Positions 5,309 to 6,334 of a stretch of DNA of 6,334 nucleotides are shown here, piece by piece. A program made the position numbers and the translations under genes. This stretch comes from Azohydromonas lata NBRC 102462 (GTDB taxonomy: Bacteria; Pseudomonadota; Gammaproteobacteria; Burkholderiales; Burkholderiaceae_C), in NCBI GenBank assembly GCA_945878385.1, contig CAMCTE010000159.1:1-6334 (forward strand), written 5' to 3'. How positions within the stretch are numbered: position 1 is the stretch's first letter; each line of letters opens with the position of its first letter. The notes below the pieces were generated by a model. That model made no database searches. It was not told the origin of the DNA and saw nothing but the letters and a program-made list of their open reading frames with translations.

Positions 5309-6334
5309 ATGAACTTCGACTACCGCCCCCGTTACCTCAGCCGCCGCCTGCCCGTGTTCGGGCGGGATGTGGCCGCCACCTCGCACCCGCTGGCAGCCCA
5401 GGCTGGCCTGAAGATGCTGCAGTCCGGCGGCAACGCCATCGATGCGGCTGTGGCCATGGCCGCTTGCATGACGGTGGTCGAGCCCTGCAGCAACGGCCTG
5501 GGGTCCGACCTGTTCGCCATCGTGTGGGACGGCTCGCAGCTGCTCGGCTTGAATGCCTCGGGGCATTCGCCGGCGGCATGGACCCCGGGCTACTTCAAGA
5601 CCCGATACGGGGAGCAGATGCCCCGGCGCGGGGTGGACGCCATCACCGTGCCGGGCGCCGTGTCGGGCTGGGTGGCCCTGCATGCGCGCATGGGGCGCTT
5701 GCCCTTCGATGACGTGTTGGCCCCGGCCATCGAGATCGCAGAGCGCGGCTATGCGGTGCCGGTGGTGGTGCAGGAGAAGTGGACCCTGGCCGCCGGGGTG
5801 GAAGAGCTCACCCGCCAGCCCGGCTTTGCCGACGTGTTTCTGCCTCACGGCCGGGCCCCTGCGGTGGGCGAGCGTTTCGCAATGTCGGCGGCTGCGCGCA
5901 CCCTGCGTGAAATCGCCCGCACGCGCGGCGAGTCCTACTACTGCGGCGAAATCGCGCAGGCCATCGCCAGCTATGTCCAGCAGCACGGTGGTGCCCTGAC
6001 CGCAACCGACCTGGCCGCCTATCAGCCCGAGTGGGTGACGCCGTTGGCGCACGACTACCGCGACCACACCCTGCATGAGATTCCACCCAACGGCCAAGGC
6101 ATTGCCGCGCAGATGGCTGCGGGCATCCTGGAACACCTGAACGTGGCCGAGCATGCGGTGGACAGCACGATGAGCTGCCACCTGCAGATCGAAGCCATGA
6201 AGCTGGCCTTCGCAGACGTATACCGGCATGTGGCTGATTCGCGCAGCATGCGGCTGACACCCGCGCAGATGCTCGACCCTGCCTACCTGGCTGAACGCGC
6301 CAAGCTGATCGACCGCAACAGGGCGCAGGACTTC
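5309..6334 (+). CDS. ggt: Gamma-glutamyltransferase-family protein, N-terminal 342 residues (partial, runs off the right edge)
   Basis: The open frame runs from the ATG at 5309 to the last base, so the 3' part is missing. The visible part matches the large-subunit region of gamma-glutamyltransferases, which cleave and transfer the gamma-glutamyl group of glutathione and related compounds. Landmarks are GGNAIDAAVA (40-49), VVEPCSNGLGSDLF (56-69), ITVPGAVSGW (112-121), LPFDDVLAPAIEIAERGY (131-148) and PPNGQG (259-264). The GlGsD form and the short charged N-terminus (MNFDYRPRY) without a signal peptide point to the YwrD-like branch, not to secreted E. coli Ggt. The nucleophilic Thr that begins the small subunit after self-cleavage would lie beyond the window, so activity cannot be judged. 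The segment NASGHSP (82-88) has His where many relatives have Arg (SGRAP). No Shine-Dalgarno is evident. The gene is divergent from the barrel gene. Confidence 0.9.
   Translation, partial: MNFDYRPRYLSRRLPVFGRDVAATSHPLAAQAGLKMLQSGGNAIDAAVAMAACMTVVEPCSNGLGSDLFAIVWDGSQLLGLNASGHSPAAWTPGYFKTRYGEQMPRRGVDAITVPGAVSGWVALHARMGRLPFDDVLAPAIEIAERGYAVPVVVQEKWTLAAGVEELTRQPGFADVFLPHGRAPAVGERFAMSAAARTLREIARTRGESYYCGEIAQAIASYVQQHGGALTATDLAAYQPEWVTPLAHDYRDHTLHEIPPNGQGIAAQMAAGILEHLNVAEHAVDSTMSCHLQIEAMKLAFADVYRHVADSRSMRLTPAQMLDPAYLAERAKLIDRNRAQDF

Noticed and set aside
5240..6229. A 329-codon reverse open frame opposite the GGT-family gene
   Set aside because: It is antisense to a frame with clear GGT motifs; no start signal or domain supports it.

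Overview
The window is a compact, high-GC bacterial chromosome segment. Codon use, the LolD/TatD/TctAB/GGT protein types and the dense, mostly forward layout suggest a betaproteobacterium, most likely Burkholderiales (Comamonadaceae-like). That placement comes from recalled family resemblance, not a search. No tRNA, rRNA, CRISPR array, insertion sequence or phage gene is visible, and composition looks even throughout.

Layout. (1) 1-2452, forward: a tightly coupled run of the last 35 codons of a LolC/LolE lipoprotein-release permease, the ATPase lolD, a YjjV-like TatD-family metal hydrolase, and a spermidine-synthase-like Rossmann protein. The three junctions overlap by 8, 20 and 4 nt, so this is almost certainly one operon with translational coupling. 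(2) 2453-2602: a 150-nt gap with a possible -10 element and a clear Shine-Dalgarno for the next gene. (3) 2603-4604, forward: tctB and tctA, the two membrane subunits of a tripartite tricarboxylate transporter, 13 nt apart. The periplasmic binding protein TctC is not in the window. (4) 4605-5219, reverse: a small secreted outer-membrane beta-barrel protein, convergent with tctA. The two stop codons abut in one TGATCA palindrome. By-eye comparison suggests a divergent PagP-like barrel. (5) 5220-5308: an 89-nt divergent promoter region holding a perfect 8-bp inverted repeat. (6) 5309 to the window end, forward: the first 342 codons of a gamma-glutamyltransferase-family protein without an evident signal peptide. 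It has no stop inside the window, and the autoprocessing Thr would lie beyond the right edge.

How the genes relate. LolCDE and the barrel protein belong to outer-membrane biogenesis or the outer membrane itself. TctAB imports an unidentified carboxylate, probably using a binding protein encoded elsewhere. The GGT-family enzyme is a separate divergent unit. I see no coherent undescribed multi-gene system. The best leads are the PagP-like barrel with an apparent Asp-to-Asn change, the zero-gap convergent stop palindrome, the inverted repeat between divergent genes, and the orphan spermidine-synthase-like protein in the lol operon.
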